A stretch of DNA of 64,000 bases. It comes from Ophiostoma sp. CBS 140.51. Taxonomy: Eukaryota; Ascomycota; Sordariomycetes; Ophiostomatales; Ophiostomataceae. Below are positions 1-10,408 of this stretch, one piece after another. The stretch is from NCBI GenBank assembly GCA_029298735.1, contig JANSLP010000098.1, forward strand, positions 35,129-99,128. The letters are read 5' to 3'. The notes below the pieces were generated by a model, which was given only the letters and a program-made list of their open reading frames with translations, had not been told where the DNA came from and did not search any database. A program made the position numbers and the translations under genes. The first letter of the stretch is position 1. The number at the start of each line of letters is the position of its first letter.

Positions 1-405
1 TTACCAAAAGGACGAAAGAAAAGTCGAGTATCGTAATGTTTTTATGACAGTAAACTATTGTGTCCAGAAATAGACAAACAACAACAAGGGCTCCAAAGAA
101 TATACGGAACAATGAAACAATGGAGTGCTTCAACAATGAAGTTGGGTGTTGCTTTGTGCGCTCTTCCTTTGTGTTCTCATTAAAATCAAAGGAGTCTAAA
201 TGTGTAGCAATGAACATCACACTTGTTCACGTAGCCTTTGTTTGCGATGTATCTTAGACAGTATGGGAAATTGGCCTCAATACTGTTTCGTGAATAGATA
301 TATAGGCCGGACGCCGTATGATGTCTTTTGTTTGGGGTGAAATGCGTAAAGAGTATGCGACAAGCAGCACATTTTCATTTTTGATACACTCAAAGATTCA
401 CGAAA
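1..405. other. Gene-free left edge
   Basis: Only short open frames without recognisable domains are present. The stretch is AT-leaning and would be the upstream region of the coiled-coil gene starting at 406. I see no clear TATA box or other site in it. Confidence 0.4.
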
Positions 406-1644
406 ATGTACGACAAACAACAAAACGACCGCACCCAACCGCGAGGCCAGATTCAGGGTCGACCCAATGTTGCCCGAGGTCCGCCCGACCGCATGTACAG
501 TCGCTGCCGCACTCATGACCCCATCTTCGTGACAGCTGGCCCACCCATCCCCGAACACGTCTTGTCGCAGACGTGCAAGGTTGCCGCTAACATATCCGCC
601 GGCTACCTTGAGCGTCGACCGATGTGGGTGCTGGGTCTGCGTCCAGGTGATGCCTCTACACAAAAGCTGGCGTCCCGGTTGGTGCGCGGACACGTGGAGA
701 CGTTGCGGGACGACCATGCAACGCTCCTTCAGTACTGGCAGACCGACCGATCTCAAACGTGCAAGGCACGAAGCATCTTCCAGGCTGTGATGGACAATTT
801 CCCGCTCGAACCCGGCCGACCGTGGACACTGTGGGCGTTCCGGCACATGTGGGACCAACGTCCAGTGGCGTTGAAGACTGGGAAGGATGTGCTCTTTTTT
901 CTCGAGGAGAATATGCGGGAACTGTCGGCGGGTCCGACACAGGGTACACCAATGATGCAACCGGGCTTGCCATCTGACTTTGGTTACGAAGACGGTCGAA
1001 TGGTTACGCAGTTTGTGGTCGAGGCAAGTCTTACATGGCCCAAGCTGTTTCAGGTGACTGGCGGAAGTGACGATGACCAAGAGGAAGAGGAGGACGAAGA
1101 AGAGGCAATGATCCGCATTGAGATGGCGAAACTTAAGCTGGAGTGGAAAGAAGCGGCAGAGCAAGAGGTTATGGCGGCTGAACAGAAGAGTGTCGAAGCC
1201 AAGGAGAAGGCATTGGTGAAACTGGCTGCTGAGGTAGAAGGAGAGAAGAAGAAAAGGATGAAGAAGAAGGAGTCCAGTACAAAGGAAAGTAGCAGTAGGA
1301 GGGAGCAGCGGAGAATTGAAGAAGAGAATAAAGAGGTCGAAAGAAAGGAGAGAGAGAAGAGGAGGGCCGAGAAGGCAAGGAGGGAAGAGATGGTAAAGAA
1401 ACAGGCAGAAAAGGAGCGAAAAGAGAGGGAAAAGGCTAGGCAGAGGCGTATAGAGAAGGTGGAGGACGAGAAGAAACAACAAAAGATCGCCGACGACAGA
1501 GGCGCGAGAAAGAGCGAGACAAGAAACTCGAGCTGGAACTGGGACGGGAAGGACAAAAAGGCCAAGCGAGATCGTGAAAGGACAAAGGACAGGCTGCGTG
1601 AGAGAACCAACGACCAAAAATGTGTTGATTTGCTCTCACGGTAA
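406..1644 (+). CDS. Hypothetical protein with charged C-terminal coiled coil
   Basis: Uninterrupted 412-residue frame. I do not recognise the family. Residues 1 to about 220 are of mixed composition and could be globular (a W-rich stretch lies around residues 100-150). From about residue 223 there is an acidic run (DDDQEEEEDEEE), followed by roughly 170 residues almost entirely of E, K, R, A, Q and S that would form a long highly charged helix or coiled coil, as in RNA- or cytoskeleton-associated proteins. There is no signal peptide or membrane segment. Low-complexity coding of this kind also opens the opposite strand, so the antisense frame is not independent evidence. The start is the first ATG in the frame. 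No neighbour suggests a role. The gene could be lineage-specific; function unknown. Confidence 0.5.
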   Translation: MYDKQQNDRTQPRGQIQGRPNVARGPPDRMYSRCRTHDPIFVTAGPPIPEHVLSQTCKVAANISAGYLERRPMWVLGLRPGDASTQKLASRLVRGHVETLRDDHATLLQYWQTDRSQTCKARSIFQAVMDNFPLEPGRPWTLWAFRHMWDQRPVALKTGKDVLFFLEENMRELSAGPTQGTPMMQPGLPSDFGYEDGRMVTQFVVEASLTWPKLFQVTGGSDDDQEEEEDEEEAMIRIEMAKLKLEWKEAAEQEVMAAEQKSVEAKEKALVKLAAEVEGEKKKRMKKKESSTKESSSRREQRRIEEENKEVERKEREKRRAEKARREEMVKKQAEKERKEREKARQRRIEKVEDEKKQQKIADDRGARKSETRNSSWNWDGKDKKAKRDRERTKDRLRERTNDQKCVDLLSR

Positions 1645-4125
1645 AATTTCCGTCAGTAAGTAAACCTCTACGCCTACGCCACTCATCAAGAAGCTCATGG
1701 GGGTTTAAGTGACAAAGGCAGGCTCAACTATTTGTGAAACAAGCACCACGGCCACCATCATAACAATTTAGACAAATACGAGGAAAGATGAATGACGGGT
1801 TGTTGCACCATTCACACTAGTTTAAAACCAAAATAAACTTTAGACACACGCAAATTTACGTGACAGGCCTACACCGGAACTAAAAACAGAACACCGGGGC
1901 TCCGTCAGCCGCGGGGATGCCAAGTACAAGTATGGACTACGCGCGGTGGGTCTCCGTACCCAAGAGCCAGGGTGAGAAATTCTAGACCGGGCAGCCGCAC
2001 AACGAACGTCGATCAGGACAGCCCAACGGGGACGACAGACCGGAGCCTCGGGGGGTTCTGAATATAAGACGGACTCTGCCGTTCATATCACAGCCCTGCC
2101 GCAAGCTTCTTTAGTTTGCAAGCACAGGACATGCGGCCCGTTGGTGAATGAAACATTGTAATTGCATAATTGAACATTTTATTCATTTGTTGGCTAGCAA
2201 TTCTCATCCATGTTCTCGCCTCTTGCCATTGGAAACGCACAGATAGAAAGCACAAATTGTGCTCATTTGTTCTTCTCTGGAATGCTGGTTCACAAAACAG
2301 ATACAATTAGCTGGAAATTGTTTTGGTAGACCTCTTTAAACGGCAGAAGCGTGGCGACACATGAGAATCAGAGGTCGTAAGCTTTGTTGAAGACTCTAGC
2401 TACGACCGTAAAAACATGTGCAGCATCAAAGAAATCAAAGTATGTGTGACGTTTTTATTTCCTATTCCCCACTTTTTCTGAAATTCTTTCGTGACATTTG
2501 TGGGCGGCGATGGTTGTATTTGAATGACAAGCGTTGCGGTTGCAAGTAACGGTTGAAAGGATGCAATGTAAATAAAGATACCTTGACTTTGTGCAATTTT
2601 TCGATCGAACTTTCTATTTTGAAAGAAGACATTCTGATTTCCCTTATCTTACGCTCGCGTATTACTGTGAATTATCTCCTTGTTGGCAGTTGTTGACGTT
2701 TTATTGACGGTGGCGCACATGACATCATGGCGATCACGGATTTTGGGAGCGAATCGGTCTTCACTGCCACTGTTCTGCTTCGTTGTTCGCGCCTTTTGGC
2801 TTTCGTAAATACAGAAAAAGATTGTTGTTAACAATATAAAGTCCACCGAGTAGGATTCGACCCTTGTCTGCTCCAAATTTGTTGACGCCAGCAATAAATT
2901 GATCAAAACGATGCAAATGAAGCATATGGACGGCTCCTGTTGCTCATGTTTTGCGTCAAGATGTCGGATTTCTTTGAGAGATGATCAGTGGCCGATGGCT
3001 GACTTCACACGTTTTAGTGGCTGGCTGTCGGAATAGGGACAACTGGGTCGTGGAAAGCCGACAGATTGAAAATTTCCGTGGTATTGGACAGGCGAAGGAA
3101 CGCGGCGAGGCGTGGGCATCAGCCTGTCCGAAGGAAACTGGGCGAAGAAAATAAGTGGAACCCTGTCAATCTTGTCAATCGGCCGTCGGGTTTTAGAGTT
3201 TGGAGGGCGAGCTTGGTTCAGCTGGAAAGAGTGCTCCAAAGGCAGACGGTTTGTCCCACGGCAGCCAGCCAACCAGAGGTGCAGATGCAGTGTTTGGAAA
3301 CAGCGTTCCATTCCCCAGGATACGTCGAGGAGCCAATACAAAGCACTGGTCGATTACTTCATCAACTGCAGGGCGGGAAGGCGGCAGAAAAGGCATATTC
3401 TTCACAGCACATTTACACACGGAGGCAACGCCCGCTGGAGACGGGAGCCGTGCCTGGCCGAAAGTTGGGGTCACATCAGGCTGTGCGTCAAGGCTGGGCA
3501 GGGCAGCCGTCAAGAATTTTGTCTTGACAACCCCTCCATTGACTCTTTACTTGTCCGATTGACTCTTAAGACCGCAGGATCACGATCGACTGGGAGTGAC
3601 GACATAGCCGGAATTGAGGACATCCTGCGGAACTGAGAGTTGTCTCCATCATATATGTCCAGACTTGCCCAATACAGCACTTTTCTGCAAGCATGGCCAC
3701 AACTATGTGCGGTTTTAAAACCATATATTTCTAGTTTTGGAAGGTTGATCAAAGGGAGTCAATATAGGTATCCGAGATACGATTAAAAGTTTCCAGATCA
3801 GTGATAACAGGTGCAGCGTGGGTAGCGTTAGCCTCGCCCCCTTCGCCACTAATATCCTAACTCCAGACGGGGAGGTTGCCAAAACTTGTAGTTCCCCAAC
3901 ACGCCAATGGCCAGGTCCAGACAAAACACAACCAAATTTACAGTTGGAAAAAGTTGCTGATGCCAGCACACACCCAAATTTGGAAGTCGAGCTCATGCAC
4001 GACAGACGGTGTTCGGCAATAACGTCCATGCTCCAACAGAGAACTAACGGACAAGCTACACATTGTAGCTTCTTTTTCAGCTTCCCCCACCATGTTTCGC
4101 TACCACGGATTGGATGTCTGCCCTT

Positions 4126-4144
4126 TACGGGGTTAACTCCCGTA
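4126..4144. promoter_or_regulatory. CGG-N9-CCG inverted repeat
   Basis: An imperfect 19-base palindrome (TACGG..CCGTA) places inverted CGG triplets 9 bases apart, about 150 bases before the TATA box and 330 bases before the ATG of the aldo/keto reductase gene. Inverted CGG triplets with fixed spacing are the usual target of Zn2Cys6 regulators. Binding is inferred, not shown. Confidence 0.35.
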
Positions 4145-4292
4145 GACCAAGGGAGGACACGGGTTCCAGTATGGACAGGCTTGGAAATCGATTTCGATGA
4201 TGAAACGAGAGTGGTTCTCCGAGTGTGGTCTGGAGGCGTCAATGGCATGTTTCTCGTAGCCTCAAGGAGCTCGTCCACGCCGACCAGAAAAG

Positions 4293-4300
4293 TATAAATA
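4293..4300 (+). promoter_or_regulatory. TATA box of aldo/keto reductase gene
   Basis: TATAAATA lies 173 bases before the start codon and is followed by a CA/CT-rich, ATG-poor leader, the usual arrangement of a strong inducible fungal promoter. Confidence 0.5.
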
Positions 4301-4472
4301 CAGACATTGTCCCTGATGAGAAGACAGGATTGAAAGAAGATTATTCTCATCATCATCAACACTCTCAACACTTTAACATCTACAACTACAATACTCGAAC
4401 CAACCTTACCTTCCTGTACCACCATTCTATCACCACTTAACGACACCAAAAAACAACACCCCCACCTCAACA

Positions 4473-5489
4473 ATGCCTTACGCTACTCGCCAGCTCGGCC
4501 CCAACGGCCCCGAGGTCACCTCTATTGGCATTGGCCTGATGGGCCTGTCTGTCTTTTACGGCGCTCTTCCCTCGGACGAGGAGCGCTTCGCTTTCCTGGA
4601 CCACGTCTACGAGTCGGGCAACCGCTTCTGGGACACCGCCGACATGTACGGCGACAGCGAGGACCTGCTGGGCAAGTGGTTCAAGCAGCACCCGGGCCGC
4701 CGCGAGGAGATCTTCCTGGCCACTAAGTTTGGCAACGCGCTGGACGGCACCGGCAACATCTACTCGGACCCTGCCTACGTCAAGTCGGCCAATGCCAAGT
4801 CGCTGTCGCGCCTGGGTGTTGACTTTATTGACTTGTACTATGTCCACCGTGTCGATCGCAAGACACCCATTGAAGACACCATGGAGGCGCTCGTTGAGCT
4901 CAAGAACGAGGGCAAGATCAAGTACATTGGTCTGTCCGAGGTGTCGGCCGACTCGCTGCGCCGCGCCCACGCCATCCATCCCGTCACCGCTTTCCAGATT
5001 GAGTACTCGCCCTTCTGCCTCGACATTGAGAGCCCCCAGATTGCTCTGCTCCAGGCATGCAAGGAGCTCGGCATCGCCGTCGTCGCCTACTCGCCCCTTG
5101 GCCGCGGCATGCTAACGGGCCAGCTGCGCAGCCCCGATCAGCTTGAGAAGGGCGATTTCCGCACCTTTGCTCCCCGTTTCTCCAAGGAGAACTTCCCCAA
5201 GAACCTGAAGCTGGTCGACGAGTTGACGACGATTGCCCAGAAGAAGGGCATCACGTCGGGCCAGCTGTCGCTCGCCTGGCTGCTCAAGCAGTGGGAGCAC
5301 GTCCTGCCTATCCCGGGTACCAAGAAGACCAAGTACTACGACGAGAACATGGGTGCGCTGGACGTGACGCTCACCGACGAGGAGGTTGCCGAGGTGCGCA
5401 AGGCGATTGAGGCAACTGAAGTGGTGGGCCAGCGCTACCCGCAGGCCTACATTCACTCCATCTTCGGCGACACTCCTAAGCGCCAATAG
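4473..5489 (+). CDS. Aldo/keto reductase (AKR13/YakC-like)
   Basis: Intronless gene for a 338-residue NADPH-dependent aldo/keto reductase, the usual length for the family. It would reduce aldehydes or ketones in the cytosol; the substrate cannot be read from sequence. The (beta/alpha)8-barrel signatures are in order: LGPNGPEVTSIGIGLMGLS at the N terminus, WDTADMYG at 53-60, ATKFG around 83-87, LYYVHRVD at 121-128, IGLSEVS, QIEYSPF, AYSPLGRGMLTG and IPGTKK near the C terminus for the cofactor phosphate. The catalytic tetrad Asp54, Tyr59, Lys85 and His125 is complete. Codon use is strongly biased to C-ending codons, suggesting high expression. The start is supported by the CAACAATG context and the upstream TATA box. 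Confidence 0.93.
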   Translation: MPYATRQLGPNGPEVTSIGIGLMGLSVFYGALPSDEERFAFLDHVYESGNRFWDTADMYGDSEDLLGKWFKQHPGRREEIFLATKFGNALDGTGNIYSDPAYVKSANAKSLSRLGVDFIDLYYVHRVDRKTPIEDTMEALVELKNEGKIKYIGLSEVSADSLRRAHAIHPVTAFQIEYSPFCLDIESPQIALLQACKELGIAVVAYSPLGRGMLTGQLRSPDQLEKGDFRTFAPRFSKENFPKNLKLVDELTTIAQKKGITSGQLSLAWLLKQWEHVLPIPGTKKTKYYDENMGALDVTLTDEEVAEVRKAIEATEVVGQRYPQAYIHSIFGDTPKRQ

Positions 5490-5926
5490 GGTGCGAAGCA
5501 ACGAGGGTATTTCGCGATGGACTTGATAGATCGATGTTTGACGGATTGGTGAAAATAGTTTGTTTATAGCAGAGTTTGAATTGAATTGGTGTTTTGAAAT
5601 TGATTGACTTGAATAGGCATTTGGGAGTGAGAAATTAGTGGCGTGCAACAGTGACGTAAATCTGACAGGGGCAGCTTCCGACCACCTGCACTGCAGCGTG
5701 TTCAGGCACTGTCGATGTCGAAAAACAGTGTTTGACGTTGTCTGACAACACTTCACTTACGCTTCTGCCCGATTGGCCAACGGCGACCGTTGTGGACCTG
5801 CATTGCGCATCCCACTTTCTCGTCACTTGTCACCAGGCGTCAACAAACATCGCAAGTGAGCAGAGAGTGAGAGACAACCAACATACTGAAGCCAACACAG
5901 CGGCAAAACACACAGCGACTTTCAAT
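5490..5926. other. Intergenic region
   Basis: Holds the 3' end of the reductase transcript and the promoter of the GFA-type gene. An open frame runs into the latter from 5732, but its first 65 codons do not resemble the family and are probably leader. No other feature is seen. Confidence 0.4.
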
Positions 5927-6376
5927 ATGGCTCCGCCATCTTCAACGGCACCTCCCTACAAGGGCCGCTGCCAGTGCGGCCACATCCAATACACTTTGAC
6001 CACACGTCCCCGCCGAGTCATCCAGTGCTACTGCACCGACTGCCAGAGAAATGGAGGAAGTGATTATCAGATTGTGAGTAAACTGAGCGCAAAGAAAACC
6101 ATGTTGCCTTTGCTGACGCTACTCTCTTGTGAGATGGCTGAATACTGCATTGAGGACGTCGTGGTTGAAGACCCTCTCTCCCACTGGAAAATCTACACGA
6201 TCCGTGAAGGTACACGCAGCGGGCAGCAGAAAGAAAAGCACTTTTGCGGCCACTGTGGGTGTGTACTGTGGACAGTGGCAATGAAGGATCGGGGTGAGTT
6301 GAGACTTGTGAGGACGAGTCTGGTGGAGGGAGGGCTAACCCTCTTTCCTGTGACGGAAGTATTGTTTAAGAAGTGA
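5927..6376 (+). CDS. GFA-family zinc protein (CENP-V/GFA fold)
   Basis: Two exons, 5927-6073 and 6134-6376, give 129 residues, typical for the glutathione-dependent formaldehyde-activating (GFA)/CENP-V zinc family. Cysteines sit in the family pattern: Cys15 and Cys17 (CQCG), Cys34, Cys36 and Cys39 (CYCTDC), Cys87, Cys90 and Cys92 (CGHCGC), enough for a structural and a second zinc site. The 60-base intron has a GTGAGT donor, a TGCTGACG branch point and a TGTGAG acceptor. It is in frame without a stop, but removing it joins DYQI to MAEY as expected for the family. The ATG at 5927 is preferred over the upstream in-frame ATG at 5732 because homology begins there. Most fungal members have no proven substrate; S-hydroxymethylglutathione formation is only the family's name-giving activity. 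Confidence 0.85.
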   Translation: MAPPSSTAPPYKGRCQCGHIQYTLTTRPRRVIQCYCTDCQRNGGSDYQIVSKLSAKKTMLPLLTLLSCEMAEYCIEDVVVEDPLSHWKIYTIREGTRSGQQKEKHFCGHCGCVLWTVAMKDRGELRLVRTSLVEGGLTLFPVTEVLFKK

Positions 6377-6625
6377 ATCACGGGAGCCGAAGGCGAGGAC
6401 AAAAGCGACATCATCATAGACGACGACGACACGAAGGAGACGACACTGCATAGCGAGGAGCATCAAGCATTCATTTCAGTTCATACCAATTCATTACTAT
6501 TATTATTTTATGAGAATTTGTGAGAACCATCACACTCTACTCTACTCTATGGGTATCAAATTATGCAGGGCGAGCAATCATTACCAAGCCTTCACCATAT
6601 TCTCACTTGCCTGCTACACACCCAT

Positions 6626-8320
6626 TTAGTTGGCAAATTTGGATTTGGCCCTCAGCCGCGGACCATACACCTTGAAAAAGATGGGCGCCGGCAGGGCTAC
6701 GGCCGAAATTGCTCCTAAAATACTGGCTGCCGGCCCGACGCCCAGGTTGGTAAACATTGGCCGTGCTGCCAACGGCAGACCACATGCCAGCAGCGACCGC
6801 AGAACCGTGTTGGCCGAAGTGGCACTGGCAGCGTACTGGCCGTACGAGTCGACGAGATAGTTTAAGCACTGCTGGAAGACAATGTTGAAGCCGCACCCAA
6901 TGAACCCGCCAGCGACGGTGGGGATGGCCCAGTGGTGGTAGTGCGGACCAGCGGCCGTCCAGCCAAACCAGAAGAAGCCAGTCGAGAACAGAATGCCACC
7001 CAAGAAGATTGGGGGGAGTCTGGCCTCTGGCACGGCTTTGCCATCGCCCTGCTTGGCCATCGCCCGTGCATACAGTGGCTGGTTCGCAATGTTGATGAAC
7101 ATGGCCACGACGGCGCCAACAAACAAAGCCAAAAAGGGCAGATTGGCCACGACAGGGCCCCAGTGACGGTCGTCCCTGAACACGAGGGGGTACACTTCGA
7201 GGGCCAAAAAGATGAGGCCGTACACAAACGACGCATACAAGGCGATGCATGTCACAATGGGTTCGGTAAAGAACATGCGCAGGGGCCGACTCAAGTGCTT
7301 GCTCAAAATGGTCTGCACGGTCATCCGCTCCAGCTCGTGGGGGTGCCAGTAGCGGTCGTCGCCCGTCTCTTTGCGGAGGCGCACAGCCTTTCTCTCGAGC
7401 AAGACGGGGCCATATGTTTCGGGCAAGAAGATGAAGGCAACGGCACAGCTAAAGGCCGCCACCAGTGCTTCCACGTACAGGATCCAGCGCCAGCCCATGT
7501 GCGGGTTGTAGGCAATAGAAGCGCCCACAACAGGGGCCACGCAAGGACCACCCACGACACAGATAGAATAAAAGGCCATGGCCACGCCTCGGGAAGATGG
7601 GGTGTAAATGTCGCCTAGTGCGGCAGCAACGTTGCTGATGGGCGCTGAGCCAAAGATGCCTCCCAGAAAGCGAGTTGCGAGGAGTGCTGACGACGATTTG
7701 GCCGATGCTGAGCCAACACTGAACAGGCCAAGCACAAGCACGGCTGGCAGCATAGACCAGCGCCTGCCGTAGGCCTCACTGACTGGTGCCCACACCAAGG
7801 GGCCGAGGGCAAAGCCGAGGACAAACAGGGCGAGCAAGAGCACAGTCTCTTCGTAAGACATGTTGAGGTCGTCCGCGACAAGTTGTTCTGCCGGTGTCAG
7901 AATGGAGGTGCCGAGGGATCCAGTGAAGGCAAGGAGACCCAAAATCAATGTGAAAAAGGCTTTTGTGGTCGAAGATAGGTTGTGAGGATCTTCGGGGTCA
8001 TTCGGGTCCCATCGTGCCTGGAAGGCTGGGTTTCTCTCGACCACTGAGCGAGTGCGAGAGCATGTTATGGACAAAACGGCTGACCGTGCAGCGGACCGTG
8101 CTGTCGTCGTCCGACATAATGCCTTTTCTTTTACCGGTGATGTTGTGTCGTCTTTGGGGACGGATGTGATCTCGTCTGTGCCTTCCTCTTTTGCCGCGGC
8201 AGATGGTACGGCAGCTCCCGTCTGGACAGCGGGCTGGCCCTTTTCTAAGTCGACGTCGGCGGACGGTCTTTGTGCACCCTCCATGGTGCTCGTCCCCGAG
8301 TCGTATTCACCGTCCGTCAT
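6626..8320 (-). CDS. MFS transporter, DHA1 drug:H+ antiporter type
   Basis: Intronless 564-residue membrane protein. About 110 hydrophilic N-terminal residues, rich in S, T, E and A, precede the 12 transmembrane segments. The pre-membrane signature WDPNDPEDPHNLSS is characteristic of fungal DHA1 transporters (polyamine/multidrug branch). Motif A between segments 2 and 3 reads VWAPVSEAYGRRW, and segment 5 carries the antiporter-type motif around VGGPCVAPVVGASIAYN. A charged central loop (about residues 300-340, KAVRLRKETGDDRYWHPHE) separates the two halves. It probably exports drugs, polyamines or small metabolites at the plasma membrane. It is transcribed toward the GFA gene, the two 3' ends being 249 bases apart. 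No biosynthetic gene next to it identifies a substrate. Confidence 0.92.
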   Translation of the reverse strand: MTDGEYDSGTSTMEGAQRPSADVDLEKGQPAVQTGAAVPSAAAKEEGTDEITSVPKDDTTSPVKEKALCRTTTARSAARSAVLSITCSRTRSVVERNPAFQARWDPNDPEDPHNLSSTTKAFFTLILGLLAFTGSLGTSILTPAEQLVADDLNMSYEETVLLLALFVLGFALGPLVWAPVSEAYGRRWSMLPAVLVLGLFSVGSASAKSSSALLATRFLGGIFGSAPISNVAAALGDIYTPSSRGVAMAFYSICVVGGPCVAPVVGASIAYNPHMGWRWILYVEALVAAFSCAVAFIFLPETYGPVLLERKAVRLRKETGDDRYWHPHELERMTVQTILSKHLSRPLRMFFTEPIVTCIALYASFVYGLIFLALEVYPLVFRDDRHWGPVVANLPFLALFVGAVVAMFINIANQPLYARAMAKQGDGKAVPEARLPPIFLGGILFSTGFFWFGWTAAGPHYHHWAIPTVAGGFIGCGFNIVFQQCLNYLVDSYGQYAASATSANTVLRSLLACGLPLAARPMFTNLGVGPAASILGAISAVALPAPIFFKVYGPRLRAKSKFAN

Positions 8321-10408
8321 TGTCCGCTTGTGTGGGCAGTCGTGTTAGAGATCGTTATGATTGGGAGGTGGGTGGTATCGTTTCTGGTCGGGTTTCTTGG
8401 CATCTAATTCATGCCATCTCCAAGGGAAGAGGCGCGGCGCCAGCCGGCGTTAAATGCCCAGTCAACACGATGTGTGTACCTGAAGTGATTGTCCAGCCTC
8501 GCCGTGGCCGTAGTCTTTTTGGTTGTTGGGATAATCGCCAAGTTTTCTTCCTCGGGCGTCGGATTCGAATAAGGCTGTCGCGAGAAAAAAGTATCCGGGC
8601 GCAGCAACGGAGGAGAGGTCGGAGATGTCAACAATCGGCGACTAGTGATTGATAAACGAGAATGGGCATCTATGCGCGAGCAAATCAGATGATGCGAAAA
8701 AGGGAAAGAAAAAGAGAAAGCGCAAAAATAACTCCAAGATCCAAGCTCGCAAATCCGAGGAGTTTTTTGTCGCGAAAAGGTTGACCCCAGATATCCACAG
8801 TCCCTAAACTTTTTTGGCTTCCCTCCCCCCTTTCTCGGCACCTGTAGCCGCTCTCGGCCGATGCTGTAGTTACCTGTAAAACTACACAAAAAAAAAGCCC
8901 CCCTGACCAGTGGCCTGGACCGCTAACTCGAGCGATGGGCACGTTCCTTCCGGCAACTTTTCAGAGGCTGCCCAGGCCCTAAAGTCGTATCTACGAGCGT
9001 ATGAGACCACTTCGGCGCACAACTGCCGCACGACCTCCCCGGCGACTTTCCAGCAGATTGGCCGACAAGGTTCCATTGCGATTGTACGTTGGTTTATTCA
9101 GATTGTTGTTTATTTTTCATCTCGATGATAATCAACTCTTCAGTTTCACATTAGTTCATGTTGTGTTCCCTCACAAGTCAAACTCAAAGTGATAAAAAAG
9201 TGACTTTGACCAACGGCTGCAGGTAAGCGGTATTGGCGGTAGTCGCGGTCAATCGTGCCTGCCCGCAATTGACGGTTGCGCATCGGCAAGGTTGAGATGT
9301 GGAATCAATGCATTATCGCTAAAAGACGGTGAAAAAAGAGGCACAGTGAAAGATACTGAAGCTAATAAAAACGCCAGAAAATGAGGTCACCCTCCCTCCC
9401 GTCCTCGACGACAAGGCTGAACACTTGGCGACCTTGGCAGCGGATGATCCAGCAAGCCAAGCCGAGCAAGGCTGAAAAGTTGTGAACATCACCACGAGTT
9501 CTGGACTTTAGATCAAGTTTAATTTGAGTCAAAATTGGTTTGAAAGCCAAATGAGTAGACTCGGGAACCGGAATGGCTTAAGAAGCACACATTGGATGAG
9601 ATGGTCGCCGAGATTTGCCAACTTCAAGATGAACCTCATGGCAAGTGCCCCGATAGTGAGACAGTGTTGCAGGAAGGCTGCTGTAATCAGCAGCTGACGA
9701 TGGCCTTTGCCGATGCGGAGGAAAGCATCTCGAAAAAAATCCGAAAGTAAATTACAGACTGATAGAGCAACAAAGTCTACGGGAACTCATCTTTAAAAAT
9801 CACCATCAACGGCAAAATTCTTTCGGCTCTCCACCTCGTCTTGTGAAGCGGTGTTGAGGGTTATCAGCACAGGATCCGAAGTGGCCCGATGTAAATGCGC
9901 CGAATTGTGGTTTACACACCAAGTGCGTTTCCATCTCGAATAAGATTGCATTCTCCAGAACACACAGGTCATCCGGTGCGCCATGTACAGCTTCTGCTTA
10001 CGGCCATCCAGCTAGACGGCTTTGGGGCATGTTGATGGATTGTCTAGGTAAGTCGACGATGATTATGAGGATGGACAACAATGGCGGATGCTGATGAAGT
10101 TTCTCGTTGTCTGTTTGAGGTGGGAAATGGATTTTTGGTGGATTTTCTGTGGTGCTCGAAAATAAAGCTACCCTTGTTAAGATCCACCATAGCTGTAGCT
10201 TACATAACCAAATCAAGTACACTTTCCCACAGCAGGAACGACCTACTACGCAGTACCTCCCTTCCCTTGACCGTTCTCCTCAAATCCAGATTTGACGTTT
10301 GGGCCTTTCTTGTATTCAACTCGCTAAGAACATATTTCGTTCAACATCACACTTGCATCGACCTAGACCCCCTTCCATCTTGACCTCTGCCAACGGCCCA
10401 CCTTTCGG
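8321..10408. other. 2.1-kb gene-poor stretch
   Basis: Contains the upstream region of the DHA1 gene and the downstream region of the sugar-porter gene. No frame shows a recognisable domain. A 63-codon open stretch at 9559-9750 on the + strand has a protein-like, helix-prone composition with clustered cysteines. It has no convincing start context and I do not call it a gene; it may be a relic. Confidence 0.4.

Larger units (their letters stand above)
1645..4472. other. 2.8-kb gene-poor stretch
   Basis: Overlapping short frames occur on both strands at 3066-3636 and 3715-4473, but none shows a recognisable domain, plausible splice structure or protein-like composition. The last about 350 bases are the promoter and leader of the aldo/keto reductase gene. 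I found no transposase, terminal repeats or RNA gene. Confidence 0.45.

Noticed and set aside
277..1617. 446-codon minus-strand open frame antisense to the coiled-coil gene
   Set aside because: Composition is the L/S/F-rich complement of E/K/R-rich coding sequence on the other strand; no domain is recognised.
2853..2863. tRNA B-box-like GGGTCGAATCC on the minus strand
   Set aside because: No A box or foldable acceptor, D or anticodon arms at the right distance.
3066..3636. Overlapping + strand frames of 106-174 codons
   Set aside because: All three frames are open over much of the stretch, none resembles a family, and no splice structure links them.
3715..4473. 252-codon minus-strand frame upstream of the aldo/keto reductase
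   Set aside because: Overlaps the reductase promoter and leader; no recognisable motif.
5732..5926. In-frame N-terminal extension of the GFA-family protein
   Set aside because: Residues are unlike the family, and the ATG at 5927 gives the normal length.
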